A stretch of 64,000 bases of DNA from an uncultured Pelagibacteraceae bacterium (GTDB lineage: Bacteria; Pseudomonadota; Alphaproteobacteria; Pelagibacterales; Pelagibacteraceae), in the NCBI GenBank assembly GCA_902566705.1, contig CACFJT010000002.1, positions 81,998 through 145,997 of the forward strand, read 5' to 3'. The notes under the pieces were generated by a model. It ran no database searches, was not told the DNA's origin, and saw only the letters and a list, made by a program, of their open reading frames with translations. This document shows positions 35,377-43,806 of the stretch, piece after piece. The translations under genes were made by a program, and so were the position numbers. The stretch's first letter is position 1; every line of letters begins with the position of its first letter.

Positions 35377-35972
35377 CTAAAATCAGCAGATAAAGAGAGT
35401 ATATTTTCTTTAGATAGTTTTGTACTATGAGAATACTCTTTATGGTCAATTCCAAGCTCAATTTCTGAACTATTAGATTTAAATTTTTCTATTTGATCAT
35501 CAGTAAAATTAAAATGAATAAACTGTACTGAAGAAGCTTTTCCTTCAGTAGAAGTTCTATCTACATCTTCTTCTGGAAGAGCTTTAATTTTCTCACTATT
35601 TATGTTCATAAATACTGTTTCTTCTATTCCACCAACTTTTCCTAGAAACGCTGCCCTTGATATAGGATTGTCTATTTCAAACATTAAAGTTGCTGTTAGT
35701 TCTTTGCCGTTAGGTATTAAAGGATTGTACGCAGTTAACTCATCCTGAAGTTGTTCATCACCACCTTTTTCAATATATAGCATTTCTTGAACTTGAGCTA
35801 ACATTGTTTCATAACTTTCAAAATAAAAAGTAGCATAGGGCCCTAAAGCAACTCTTCTATTTTTTTTATAATCAACAATACTTTTTCTTAATTCACGTCT
35901 CTTTTCTATATAAACATCTAAAGGCATGATGTCTTCTTTTTGAATTTCTCTTTTTTCTCTAGGCATGATCAT
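35373..35972 (-). CDS. DUF3501 family protein
   Basis: 199 residues with the family's conserved MPLDVYIEKRRELRKSIVDYKKNRRVALGPYATFYFESYETM stretch shortened here to its key parts: RRVALGP and the Glu-rich EMLYIEKGG. No signal peptide, cofactor motif or membrane span. It overlaps the Fe-S protein gene by 4 bases (ATGA) and, with rubrerythrin upstream, forms a conserved three-gene arrangement in proteobacteria. The function is unknown; context suggests oxidative-stress or electron-transfer work with its neighbours. A second ATG at 35966 is possible. Confidence 0.85.
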   Translation of the reverse strand: MIMPREKREIQKEDIMPLDVYIEKRRELRKSIVDYKKNRRVALGPYATFYFESYETMLAQVQEMLYIEKGGDEQLQDELTAYNPLIPNGKELTATLMFEIDNPISRAAFLGKVGGIEETVFMNINSEKIKALPEEDVDRTSTEGKASSVQFIHFNFTDDQIEKFKSNSSEIELGIDHKEYSHSTKLSKENILSLSADFS

Positions 35973-37300
35973 AAGTTATAACTTTTTGCTACCAATTCGA
36001 TAGGATGTAGTGCCTCATCATTAGATATGTTTGTATCAACTTCTAACTGTTTTAAATGTTTACCAGCTAAAGGACAATCAGAAGCCATATACTTATTATT
36101 TTTAGTTTTTATTTGTCTAGCTGTAGGTCTTCCAACTTTATTCGCTAAATCGTGAGTTTCTTTCATTACTCCAAAAGTTCCACCATGACCTGCGCATCTT
36201 TCAACTACATCAATTTTAATGTTTGGTATCAATTTTAACATATCTCTTGCTTTAATACCCATATTCTGTGCTCTAGCATGACAAGCATGATGCACGGTTA
36301 CTCCTCCATCAATCTCATTTAATCCTTCTGTTAATCCCTCATTGTTTGCAATATCCACAACATACTCATCAATATCCATAACATTTGAAGATAATTTTTT
36401 AATTTTTTCATCGTTTGGTAATAACAAGGGCCATTCGAATTTTAACATCAATCCACAACTAGCTGTTAAGGTTACTACTTTATATCCTTTATCAATCCAT
36501 TCAATTAAATCTTTAGAAACTTTTTTCGCTTGTTCAACAACTTTTGGCAGATCTGCTTGCTCTAAAAATGGCATCCCACAACAACCAGGATAAGCTTCTT
36601 GAACCTCTACACCATTTTTTTTCAAAACTTTTAAAGCAGCAACACCCGTATTTTTTTTATTAAAATTTACAAAACAAGTTGAATAAATAACTACTTTTCT
36701 ATCTTTAGAAGGTGTTGGATAATTTATCTTATCTTTATTTTTTTTAAAAAAATTAGAAAAAGTTTCTGAGTTATATTTTGGTAACTGAACTCTTTTATCT
36801 ATTCCAGTAATTAGTTCTAAGATTTTTCTAATTAATTTATTTTTAATATTTGATGCCCAGTTAACTATTTTTGAGAACATAATACCAATTTTAGCGTTTC
36901 GATCTATTTGAGCTAATTGTGTTGGTACGCTTGGTAATTTACCTAATTTTTTTTGAGCCGTTCTATATCGCAGCATTAAATGTGGAAAATCCAAATCAAA
37001 ATCATGAGGTGGAACATATGGGCATTTAGTCATAAAACACATATCGCACAAAGTGCATGCATCAACAACAGGAGCAAATTGATCACTAGATAAGCTTTCA
37101 ACATCTTCATTTTTAGACTCATCAATCATGTCAAATAGTTTAGGAAATGAATCGCAGAGATTAAAACATCTTCTGCATCCATGACAAATATCAAACACTC
37201 TTCTCATTTCAGCATCTAATTTTTCAGGATTTAAAAAATCAGGATGCTCAAAATCTATAGGATGTCGTATAGGTGCACCTAAACTTCCTTCTTTGCTCAT
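35969..37300 (-). CDS. Heterodisulfide reductase-like (Fe-S)/CCG-domain protein
   Basis: 443-residue GlpC/HdrD-like protein. The N-terminal ferredoxin part binds two 4Fe-4S clusters: CHGCRRCFNLCDSFP (about 39-53) and CTLCDMCFMTKCPYVPP (about 81-97). Two cysteine-rich domains follow: YSTCFVNFN...AYPGCCGMPFLEQ is a classic CCG, while HHACHARAQN...VERCAGHGGTFG has CAG in place of the second CCG. Such proteins pass electrons between a soluble donor and quinone or a dehydrogenase. With rubrerythrin upstream, an electron supply for peroxide reduction is a reasonable inference. Confidence 0.87.
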   Translation of the reverse strand: MSKEGSLGAPIRHPIDFEHPDFLNPEKLDAEMRRVFDICHGCRRCFNLCDSFPKLFDMIDESKNEDVESLSSDQFAPVVDACTLCDMCFMTKCPYVPPHDFDLDFPHLMLRYRTAQKKLGKLPSVPTQLAQIDRNAKIGIMFSKIVNWASNIKNKLIRKILELITGIDKRVQLPKYNSETFSNFFKKNKDKINYPTPSKDRKVVIYSTCFVNFNKKNTGVAALKVLKKNGVEVQEAYPGCCGMPFLEQADLPKVVEQAKKVSKDLIEWIDKGYKVVTLTASCGLMLKFEWPLLLPNDEKIKKLSSNVMDIDEYVVDIANNEGLTEGLNEIDGGVTVHHACHARAQNMGIKARDMLKLIPNIKIDVVERCAGHGGTFGVMKETHDLANKVGRPTARQIKTKNNKYMASDCPLAGKHLKQLEVDTNISNDEALHPIELVAKSYNL

Positions 37301-37331
37301 ATAATTAAGTTTTTTGAAATTCGAATTGTTT

Positions 37332-37356
37332 TTAGTGGGCGTTAGTCGCCCACTAA
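37332..37356. other. Strong hairpin between rubrerythrin and the Fe-S protein gene
   Basis: TTAGTGGGCG and CGCCCACTAA form a perfect 10-bp stem around the 5-base loop TTAGT. It lies 10 bases downstream of the rubrerythrin stop on its strand. No T-run follows on either strand, so it is not a textbook intrinsic terminator; partial termination, mRNA stabilisation or processing that lowers expression of the two downstream genes are options. Confidence 0.65.
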
Positions 37357-37365
37357 GAAATTTGA

Positions 37366-37782
37366 TTAGCTAATAGACTCTAAAGTTTTTTGAAATTTAC
37401 CAGCGTGTGATTTTTCAGCTTTAGCTAAAGTTTCAAACCAGTCAGCAATTTCTTCAAAACCTTCTTCTCTTGCCGTTTTAGCCATACCTGGGTACATATC
37501 AGTGTATTCATGTGTTTCACCTTGTACTGCAGAAGCCAGGTTAGCTTTTGTTTCACCAATTGGCATACCAGTTCCTGGATCACCAACTTCCTCAAGATAC
37601 TCTAAATGACCATGTGCGTGACCAGTTTCACCTTCGGCTGTTGATCTAAAAACTGCAGCCACATCGTTGTAACCCTCTATGTCAGCTTTTTGTGCAAAAT
37701 AAAGATATCTTCTGTTCGCTTGACTTTCGCCAGCAAACGCTTCTTTTAAATTTTCTTCTGTTTTACTTCCTTTTAAAGACAT
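37366..37782 (-). CDS. Rubrerythrin (ferritin-like domain only)
   Basis: Di-iron protein of 138 residues that reduces hydrogen peroxide. [18 protein letters not shown] and [14 protein letters not shown] form the first helix pair with Glu/His ligands. [21 protein letters not shown] and [11 protein letters not shown] form the second. There is no C-terminal rubredoxin domain, so electrons must come from a partner, perhaps the Fe-S protein encoded next. It has the best expression signals seen here: an AAGGAG ribosome site and a near-consensus promoter at 37809-37838. An identical copy of the site before irr lies just upstream, suggesting iron control. Confidence 0.92.
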   Translation of the reverse strand: MSLKGSKTEENLKEAFAGESQANRRYLYFAQKADIEGYNDVAAVFRSTAEGETGHAHGHLEYLEEVGDPGTGMPIGETKANLASAVQGETHEYTDMYPGMAKTAREEGFEEIADWFETLAKAEKSHAGKFQKTLESIS

Positions 37783-37808
37783 TTTTTCTCCTTTTTAATG
37801 ATTAACAA

Positions 37809-37838
37809 ATCATATAATGCATCTTGAGAGTATGTCAA
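37809..37838 (-). promoter_or_regulatory. Sigma70-type promoter of rubrerythrin
   Basis: On the minus strand, TTGACA (37838-37833, perfect -35) and TATGAT (37814-37809, -10 with five of six matches) are separated by 18 bases. The -10 ends 27 bases before the rubrerythrin ATG. Confidence 0.65.
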
Positions 37839-37841
37839 TAG

Positions 37842-37857
37842 TTTAGAATTATTATAA
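37842..37857. promoter_or_regulatory. Candidate Irr/ICE-like operator of rubrerythrin
   Basis: TTTAGAATTATTATAA. Together with the next base it fits the shape of the rhizobial iron-control element TTTAGAA-N3-TTCTAAA with a perfect left half and five of seven right-half matches. It lies directly upstream of the rubrerythrin -35 box. The same 16 bases occur in reverse orientation just before irr. Confidence 0.55.
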
Positions 37858-37887
37858 TGTAGCTTTTAAATGTTTGATTTAATTAAA

Positions 37888-38316
37888 TTATTTTTGATTT
37901 TGATTATCACTCGCAACCTTAATCAAAACTTCCACTGAATTTATTTTTTTCCCAGTAATATTTTTTTTAATATTTACCGGTTCAATATCATTCGCATCAC
38001 AATCGATTAACTCATGCGTATCTTCATCAAAAAAATGGTGATGTGCTGACGTGTTTGTATCAAAATAACTTTTGTGACTATCGATTGAAATTTCTTTTAA
38101 ATATCCTTTTTTTTCAAATGCATGAACTGTATTATAAACTGTGGCTAATGATATCTTTTGATTCATTTTTTCAGATATCATTTGAACCAAATCGTTAATT
38201 GTGAAATGGAAAGTTTTTTCTCTATTAAACAAAACTTCGCACATATTTAATCTTTGCTTGGTAGGTCTAAGTCCCACTTCTCTTAATTTTTCAATAAAAT
38301 TGCAGTTTTTTGACAT
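37888..38316 (-). CDS. irr: Fur-superfamily iron response regulator Irr
   Basis: 142-residue Fur-family repressor. LREVGLRPTKQRLNMCEVLF and ISLATVYNTVHAFEKKGYLKEI form the winged-helix DNA-binding domain (residues 8-85). The HHH motif in TSAHHHFFDEDTHELIDCD, used by Irr for haem, and the divergent position to fabA are typical for alphaproteobacterial Irr. The N-terminal haem regulatory motif of Bradyrhizobium Irr is absent. A 16-base site identical to one at rubrerythrin begins 7 bases before the ATG, suggesting autoregulation. A plain peroxide sensor (PerR) is the main alternative. Confidence 0.85.
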   Translation of the reverse strand: MSKNCNFIEKLREVGLRPTKQRLNMCEVLFNREKTFHFTINDLVQMISEKMNQKISLATVYNTVHAFEKKGYLKEISIDSHKSYFDTNTSAHHHFFDEDTHELIDCDANDIEPVNIKKNITGKKINSVEVLIKVASDNQNQK

Positions 38317-38322
38317 TGTTTT

Positions 38323-38338
38323 TTATAATAATTCTAAA
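38323..38338. promoter_or_regulatory. Candidate Irr/ICE-like operator between irr and fabA
   Basis: TTATAATAATTCTAAA, the exact reverse complement of 37842-37857. It occupies positions -7 to -22 relative to the irr ATG and overlaps a potential -10 (TATAAA on the minus strand). The fabA start is 71 bases away on the other side, so one bound protein could touch both promoters. Confidence 0.55.
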
Positions 38339-38409
38339 GTATGAATAAAAATATAACGTTTTATTATATTATATTAGGATTAAATCAAGTATTAAGGGAG
38401 CTCAAAATT

Positions 38410-38910
38410 ATGAAAAAAAACGCATACTCCTACGATGACCTAATAACCTGTGGAAATGGTGAACTTTTTGGCCCTGGTAATGCCAAATTACCTCTCCCAC
38501 CAATGCTTATGTTTGACAGAATAACAGAAATCAATGAAAATAATGGTGCGTTTAATAAAGGTTCATTAAAAGCTGAATTAGACATTAAAGATGATCTTTG
38601 GTTTTTTGATTGTCATTTTAAAAAAGATCCAGTTATGCCAGGGTGCTTGGGTTTGGATGCAATGTGGCAACTGGTAGGGTTTTTTCTAGGTTGGCTGGGG
38701 AATCCTGGTAAAGGAAGAGCTTTAGGAGTGGGTACTGTAAAATTTACCGGTGAAGTTTTACAAAATGTAAAAAATGTAAGGTACGAAATTGATATGAAAA
38801 AAATTATGTCCCCTGGAGGAACAACTGTTGGTCTTGCAAATGGAATTGTTCTTGCAGATAATAAAAAAATATATTCAGCAGAAAGTTTAAAAGTAGGGTT
38901 ATTTAAATAA
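38410..38910 (+). CDS. fabA: 3-hydroxydecanoyl-ACP dehydratase/isomerase
   Basis: Dual dehydratase and trans-2/cis-3 isomerase that introduces the double bond of unsaturated fatty acids. The active-site His69 is in [24 protein letters not shown] with Asp83, matching His70/Asp84 of E. coli. ATG 38410 gives the normal length of 166 residues and the proper [12 protein letters not shown]-terminus, preceded by AAGGGAG; an earlier in-frame ATG (38341) is rejected. It opens the fabA-fabB-fabI operon and is divergent from irr. Confidence 0.96.
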   Translation: MKKNAYSYDDLITCGNGELFGPGNAKLPLPPMLMFDRITEINENNGAFNKGSLKAELDIKDDLWFFDCHFKKDPVMPGCLGLDAMWQLVGFFLGWLGNPGKGRALGVGTVKFTGEVLQNVKNVRYEIDMKKIMSPGGTTVGLANGIVLADNKKIYSAESLKVGLFK

Positions 38911-40121
38911 TGAGAAGAGTAGTTATTACTGGTTTAGGAGTAGTTTCTTGTTTAGGAAACAATCAAGAGGAAGTAAATAAGTCTTTATTAAATTCAAAGT
39001 CAGGAATATCTTTTGCAGAAGAATATAAAGAGCATAATTTAAAAAGCCATGTTCATGGTAAACCAAACATTAAACTTGAGGATCACATCGATAGAAAAAC
39101 TATAAGATTTATGGGTTCAGGCTCAGCTTATAATTATATTGCAATGAAAGAGGCAATTGAAGATTCAGGCTTAGAAGAAAATGAAGTAAGTAATTTTAGA
39201 ACTGGAATTGTAATGGGATCTGGTGGTCCATCAATCGAAAATGTAATTCTAGCAGCAGATAAAACAAGAGCTAAAACTCCAAAACTAATGGGCCCTTTCA
39301 TTGTTCCAAGGACAATGGCCAGTACTGCTTCAGCAACACTTGCTGTACCATTTAAAATTAAAGGAACTAATTATACAATGAGTTCTGCATGTGCAACAAG
39401 TGGTCATTGTATAGGAAATTCTATGGAATTAATTCAAATGGGTAAACAAGATATTGTATTTGCAGGAGGTAGTGAAGAAATTCACTGGGCAATGACAGCA
39501 ATGTTTGATGCAATGACTGCATTGTCCTCAAAATATAATGATACACCTGAGTCAGCCTCTAGAGCTTACGACAAAACAAGAGATGGGTTTGTAATCGCAG
39601 GTGGCGCTGGAGTGTTAGTGCTTGAGGAATACGAACATGCCAAAGCTAGAGGGGCCAAAATATACGCGGAATTAACTGGTTATGGAGCAACTTCAGATGG
39701 TTATGACATGGTAGCACCATCTGGTGAGGGTGCTGTTAGATGTATGAAAATGGCTATGGCAACTACTAAAAATAAAATTGATTATATCAATACGCATGGA
39801 ACATCTACACCAGTAGGAGATATAACCGAGCTTAATGCAATTAAAGAAACTTTTGGAGACAATGTTCCTAAAATAAGTTCAACAAAATCTTTATCAGGTC
39901 ACCCTTTGGGAGCGGCTTCTGTTCATGAAGCAATTTATTGTTTAATAATGATGAAAAATAATTTCATTACAGGCTCTGCAAACATCACTGAGTTGGATGA
40001 TGATGCTAAAAAATTTCCAATTGTTGCCAAAACTGAAACTGGAGCGACGTTAAACACTGTAATGTCAAATAGTTTTGGTTTTGGGGGGACTAACGCAGCT
40101 TTAATTTTTGAAAAGGTTTAA
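38910..40121 (+). CDS. fabB: 3-oxoacyl-ACP synthase I
   Basis: Condensing enzyme that elongates unsaturated acyl chains, 403 residues. The catalytic triad is Cys in [15 protein letters not shown], His in [13 protein letters not shown] and His in [17 protein letters not shown]. The N-terminus [15 protein letters not shown] is the thiolase-fold start. One-base overlap with fabA (TAATG) and three-base gap to fabI. Confidence 0.97.
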   Translation: MRRVVITGLGVVSCLGNNQEEVNKSLLNSKSGISFAEEYKEHNLKSHVHGKPNIKLEDHIDRKTIRFMGSGSAYNYIAMKEAIEDSGLEENEVSNFRTGIVMGSGGPSIENVILAADKTRAKTPKLMGPFIVPRTMASTASATLAVPFKIKGTNYTMSSACATSGHCIGNSMELIQMGKQDIVFAGGSEEIHWAMTAMFDAMTALSSKYNDTPESASRAYDKTRDGFVIAGGAGVLVLEEYEHAKARGAKIYAELTGYGATSDGYDMVAPSGEGAVRCMKMAMATTKNKIDYINTHGTSTPVGDITELNAIKETFGDNVPKISSTKSLSGHPLGAASVHEAIYCLIMMKNNFITGSANITELDDDAKKFPIVAKTETGATLNTVMSNSFGFGGTNAALIFEKV

Positions 40122-40124
40122 TTT

Positions 40125-40910
40125 ATGAGTTTGATGAAAGGTAAAAAAGGATTAATCATGGGTGTAGCCAATGAAAGATCTATTGCTTGGGGTATTTCTC
40201 AAAAACTTTCCGAGGCTGGAGCAGAGCTAGCATTTACTTATTTAGGTGATGCTCTTAAAAAAAGAGTTGTTCCTTTGGCAGAAAAATTAAATTCAAATGT
40301 TACATTTAGCTGTGATGTTGAAAAAAAAGAAGAAATAGTAAAATTATTTGAGGATATAAAAACTCAATGGGGTGAAATTGATTTTGTTGTTCACGCGGTT
40401 GCGTTTTCTGATAAGTCAGAACTATCAGGTGAATATTTAAATACTACTAGAGAAAACTTTTTAAGAAGTATGTTAATTTCATGTTTTTCATTTACTGAAG
40501 TAGCTAAAGAAGCTTCTAAAATAATGAAAGAAGGTGGTAGTATGTTAACTTTAACTTACGAATCTACAAAAGCTATTCCAAATTACAATGTAATGGGTGT
40601 TTGTAAATCAGCATTAGAAGCAAGTGTAAAATACCTAGCTAGAGACTTAGGAGTAAAAGGTATTAGAGTTAACGCAATCAGTGCTGGACCTATTAAAACA
40701 CTGGCAGCTTCTGCGATTGGAGATGCGAAATTCCTTTATAAGTGGAATGAAGACCATTCTTTTCTTAAGAGAAATGTAGATATTCATGATGTTGGAAATT
40801 CAGCATTATATTTATTAGGTAATCTCGCAAATGGAGTTACTGGCGAAATTCACTATGTAGATGCTGGATATAACAAAGTTGGGATGCCAGATCCAAAAAA
40901 TATAAGCTAA
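40125..40910 (+). CDS. fabI: Enoyl-ACP reductase (NADH)
   Basis: SDR-type reductase completing each elongation cycle, 261 residues. GLIMGVANERSIAWGISQKL is the FabI nucleotide-binding start. The catalytic Tyr-X6-Lys is YNVMGVCK, and NAISAGPIKTLAASAIGD the substrate-binding loop. It ends in the usual GEIHYVDAGYNKVGM. The presence of FabI predicts sensitivity to FabI-type inhibitors, but nothing more can be read here. Last established gene of the fab operon. Confidence 0.97.
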   Translation: MSLMKGKKGLIMGVANERSIAWGISQKLSEAGAELAFTYLGDALKKRVVPLAEKLNSNVTFSCDVEKKEEIVKLFEDIKTQWGEIDFVVHAVAFSDKSELSGEYLNTTRENFLRSMLISCFSFTEVAKEASKIMKEGGSMLTLTYESTKAIPNYNVMGVCKSALEASVKYLARDLGVKGIRVNAISAGPIKTLAASAIGDAKFLYKWNEDHSFLKRNVDIHDVGNSALYLLGNLANGVTGEIHYVDAGYNKVGMPDPKNIS

Positions 40911-40924
40911 ATTAAATCAAAAGT

Positions 40925-41044
40925 ATGGAAATCCTAATATTTATATTCTGTCTTATATTTGTAATTTATTATTTGTTTAGACCCACCTCTAAAAAAGAAA
41001 AAGACCAATTTGATGATAAAAACAATTGGCGAGGTGGGTTTTAA
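40925..41044 (+). CDS. Possible 39-residue membrane peptide after fabI
   Basis: A short frame starts 14 bases after fabI and ends 2 bases before the end of the convergent pnp gene. It predicts MEILIFIFCLIFVIYYLFRP, a single membrane helix, followed by a charged tail SKKEKDQFDDKNNWRGGF. Hydrophobic core plus polar tail is what a real single-span microprotein looks like. No strong ribosome site is visible. The 3' half of the frame coincides with an RNA hairpin (40981-41039), so the region could instead be only a terminator. Confidence 0.5.
   Translation: MEILIFIFCLIFVIYYLFRPTSKKEKDQFDDKNNWRGGF
40981..41039 (+). terminator. Long hairpin at the end of the fab operon
   Basis: ACCCACCTC (40981-40989) pairs perfectly with GAGGTGGGT (41031-41039). 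Inside, CCAATT (41005-41010) pairs with AATTGG (41024-41029), leaving a 15-base bulge on one side and one base on the other. A broken T-run (TTTAATTTTATT) follows. It is a plausible but untypical terminator for fabA-fabB-fabI, lying inside the small open frame. Confidence 0.5.
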
Positions 41045-41046
41045 TT

Positions 41047-43119
41047 TTATTCGGTAGCTTGTTTCATAGAAAGTTTAACTTTACCTCTATCAAAACCAAT
41101 CACTTTAACTTTTACTTCGTCTCCTTCTTTGACAACGTCAGTTACTTTAGCTACTCTTTTATCTGCAAGTTCTGAAATGTGAACAAGTCCGTCTTGTTTA
41201 CCCAAGAAATTAACAAATGCACCAAACTCCATAATCTTCATTACTTTACCTGAATAAATTTTATTTAGTTCAGCTTTTGCAGTTATATCTTTAATCATTT
41301 GCATTGCGATGTTTCTAGATTCTTCATCAGGAGCAGCAACTGTAACTACACCTTCATCGTTTACATCTACTTTTGCACCTGATTTTTCAACTATCTCTCT
41401 GATCGTTGCACCACCTTTTCCAATCACAGCGGCAATATCTTTTTTATCTACATTAACTTGTTCCATTTTTGGAGTATGTTTTCCAACATCAGATCTTGAA
41501 GCTGATAATGCTTTATTCATTTCCCCCAAGATATGAACCCTTCCATTTTTGGCTTGGCTTAATGCCTGCTCCATAATTTCGAATGTAATACCTGTAATTT
41601 TGATGTCCATTTGAAGAGAAGTAATTCCATTTTTAGTTCCAGCAACTTTAAAGTCCATGTCACCAAGATGATCTTCATCGCCTAGGATATCTGAAAGGAC
41701 ACTGAAATCATCACCTTCTTTAATTAAACCCATTGCAATACCTGCAACTGGCTCTTTGATCGGTACTCCCGCATCCATTAATGCTAAAGAAGTTCCGCAA
41801 ACAGTAGCCATTGAAGAAGAACCATTAGACTCAGTAATCTCTGAAACTACTCTAAAAGTATATGGAAATGCCTCTTTAGTTGGTAGTGAAGAGTTAATTG
41901 CTCTCCAAGCTAATTTACCATGACCAATCTCTCTTCTACCTGTTCCAATTCTTCCAGTTTCTCCAACTGAAAAAGGAGGAAAATTATAGTGAAGCATAAA
42001 TCGCTCTCTTTGTAATCCATCTAAACTTTCAATTCTTTGCTCATCATCAGATGTTCCTAAAGTTGCTACAACAATTGCTTGAGTTTCACCTCTAGTAAAT
42101 AATGCAGAACCATGTACTCTTGGTAGAATACCAACTTCACATTCGATAGGCCTTACATCTGATAAGCCTCTACCATCAATTCTATTTTTATTTTTTAAAA
42201 TGTCTGTTCTAACAATTGATTTTTCAAGATTTTTTAACTGACTGTTGACATCTAGATCAGTATAATTTTCATCCTCCTCATAAAGCTTTTTAGCTTTATC
42301 AGTAATTTCAGAAATTTGATTTGATCTATCTTGTTTATCTCTAGTTGCAAAAGCTTTTTTTAGATCTTCTGTAAAAGTTTCTTCAAGTTTTTTCTTAACT
42401 TCAGATAAGTCTTTTTTCTCAACTGTCCACTCAGGTTTTCTACATTCTTTTGCAAGTTCCTCAATCATTTCGATAACTGGAACAAATCCCTCATGTCCAA
42501 ATTTTACTGCATTTAACATTTCTTCTTCTGTTAAACCATTTGCTTCAGACTCAACCATAAGCACAGCATCTTTTGTACCTGCTACAACTAAATCTAATTT
42601 TGATTTTTCTAAATCTGCTTTAGATGGGTTTAAAACATATTTTCCATCAATAAATCCAACTCTTGAAGCTCCTACAGGACCCATAAATGGCATTCCTGAT
42701 ATAGCTAAAGCTGCTGAAGATGCAGTGATTGATAAAATATCTGGTTCATTTTCTTTATCGTATGAAATTACTGTTGGTAATAACTGTACTTCATTTTTAA
42801 ATTCATCTGGAAACAAAGGTCTGATTGGTCTGTCAATTAATCTAGAGATTAATGTTTCACTCTCAGTTGGTCTTGCTTCTCTTTTAAAATATCCACCTGG
42901 GATTTTTCCAGCTGCATAATATTTTTCTTGGTAATTTACAGATAATGGAAAGTAATCCATATCAGGATTTACTTTTTTTGCTCCTACTACTGTTGCTAGT
43001 ACGACTGTCTCTCCACATGTTGCGATTATTGCACCGTCTGCCTGTCTTGCTACTTTACCTGTTTCTAAACTTATCTTCTTTCCTGCTACTTCAATTTCCT
43101 TCTTGTATACTTTAAACAT
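41047..43119 (-). CDS. pnp: Polyribonucleotide nucleotidyltransferase (PNPase)
   Basis: Phosphorolytic 3'-5' exoribonuclease of the RNA degradosome, 690 residues. Two RNase PH domains: the first carries [13 protein letters not shown] and the second the active site [10 protein letters not shown]...[11 protein letters not shown] and [13 protein letters not shown]. The C-terminal KH domain has [15 protein letters not shown], and the S1 domain [28 protein letters not shown]. It is the last gene of the nusA-infB-rbfA-rpsO-pnp run. A purine-rich repeat lies just upstream of its start on the coding strand. Confidence 0.97.
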   Translation of the reverse strand: MFKVYKKEIEVAGKKISLETGKVARQADGAIIATCGETVVLATVVGAKKVNPDMDYFPLSVNYQEKYYAAGKIPGGYFKREARPTESETLISRLIDRPIRPLFPDEFKNEVQLLPTVISYDKENEPDILSITASSAALAISGMPFMGPVGASRVGFIDGKYVLNPSKADLEKSKLDLVVAGTKDAVLMVESEANGLTEEEMLNAVKFGHEGFVPVIEMIEELAKECRKPEWTVEKKDLSEVKKKLEETFTEDLKKAFATRDKQDRSNQISEITDKAKKLYEEDENYTDLDVNSQLKNLEKSIVRTDILKNKNRIDGRGLSDVRPIECEVGILPRVHGSALFTRGETQAIVVATLGTSDDEQRIESLDGLQRERFMLHYNFPPFSVGETGRIGTGRREIGHGKLAWRAINSSLPTKEAFPYTFRVVSEITESNGSSSMATVCGTSLALMDAGVPIKEPVAGIAMGLIKEGDDFSVLSDILGDEDHLGDMDFKVAGTKNGITSLQMDIKITGITFEIMEQALSQAKNGRVHILGEMNKALSASRSDVGKHTPKMEQVNVDKKDIAAVIGKGGATIREIVEKSGAKVDVNDEGVVTVAAPDEESRNIAMQMIKDITAKAELNKIYSGKVMKIMEFGAFVNFLGKQDGLVHISELADKRVAKVTDVVKEGDEVKVKVIGFDRGKVKLSMKQATE

Positions 43120-43121
43120 TT

Positions 43122-43160
43122 CATTTCCATTTCGTTTCGTTCGTTTCGTTCCATTTCGTT
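43122..43160. repeat. Short tandem ACGAA/ATGGAA repeats in the pnp leader
   Basis: Between rpsO and pnp, the coding (minus) strand carries about eight purine-rich repeats of ACGAA and ATGGAA type (for example AACGAAATGGAACGAAACG). No coding frame or stable hairpin results, so it differs from the RNase III stem in the E. coli pnp leader. It could be a repeated protein-binding site on the mRNA or simple slippage. Confidence 0.6.
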
Positions 43161-43176
43161 CTATCTATCTTGACTT

Positions 43177-43425
43177 TTATTTTCTTAAATTCAATTTCGA
43201 CAGTACATTTTTGTAAGAATCCATTTTATTTTTCTTAAGGTATTCTAACAATTTCTTTCTTCTATTTACCGCTCTCAACAATCCGACAGATGAATGTTTA
43301 TCCTTTTTGAATTGCTTAATATGTTTAGAGAGAGTTTCAATTTTCTCAGTTAACAAAGCGATCTGTATCTCTGAAGATCCAGTATCTTTATCGTGCATTG
43401 CTAATTCTTGTGCCTTTTTGTTCAT
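43177..43425 (-). CDS. rpsO: Small ribosomal subunit protein S15
   Basis: 16S rRNA-binding protein, 82 residues, slightly short against the usual 88-89. HDKDTGSSEIQIALLTEKI and HSSVGLLRAVNRRKKLLEYLKK are the S15 signatures. The N-terminus MNKKAQELAMHDKDTG is shortened relative to the E. coli one. It lies 12 bases after rbfA; the truB gene often found in this gap is absent. Confidence 0.95.
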   Translation of the reverse strand: MNKKAQELAMHDKDTGSSEIQIALLTEKIETLSKHIKQFKKDKHSSVGLLRAVNRRKKLLEYLKKNKMDSYKNVLSKLNLRK

Positions 43426-43437
43426 GCCTCTTTCTTC

Positions 43438-43806
43438 CTATTTATTTGTTTGTTTTATTAAGTTTTCTATTTTTTCCGCATACTCAAAAGACTCGTCTTT
43501 TCTAAAAAGTAATTTTGGTAAAAATTTCATAACCACTTTTTGTGATAAAATTTTTCTAATTAAAAATGAGTATTCTTTCAAAATATTAATCGTTACCTCT
43601 GCATCTTTTCCTCCTAGTGGAAGAACATATGCTTTGGCAATTTTTAAATCTGGGCTCATTCTAACCTCAGTTACAGTTATTGTATTCGTTTCTAAATTCG
43701 GCACCTTAGCCTCATTTCTTATAAAAATCATGCTTAAAGACTGCTTAATCATTTCACCTACTCTAAGCTGTCTTTGAGATACTGGTTTTCCTATTCTATC
43801 TGCCAT
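43438..43806 (-). CDS. rbfA: Ribosome-binding factor A
   Basis: 30S maturation factor of 122 residues, KH-like fold. SQRQLRVGEMIKQSLSMIF at the N-terminus and ITVTEVRMSPDLKIAKAYVLPLGG are characteristic; the end of the protein is FRKDESFEYAEKIENLI. The start overlaps the infB stop by one base (TAATG). Confidence 0.94.
   Translation of the reverse strand: MADRIGKPVSQRQLRVGEMIKQSLSMIFIRNEAKVPNLETNTITVTEVRMSPDLKIAKAYVLPLGGKDAEVTINILKEYSFLIRKILSQKVVMKFLPKLLFRKDESFEYAEKIENLIKQTNK

Noticed and set aside
37332..37356. Classical intrinsic terminator after rubrerythrin
   Set aside because: The stem is excellent but no T-run follows on either strand, so it is listed as a hairpin only.
38341..38409. 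Longer N-terminus for FabA
   Set aside because: It would add 23 residues unlike any FabA and ignore the good ribosome site before 38410.
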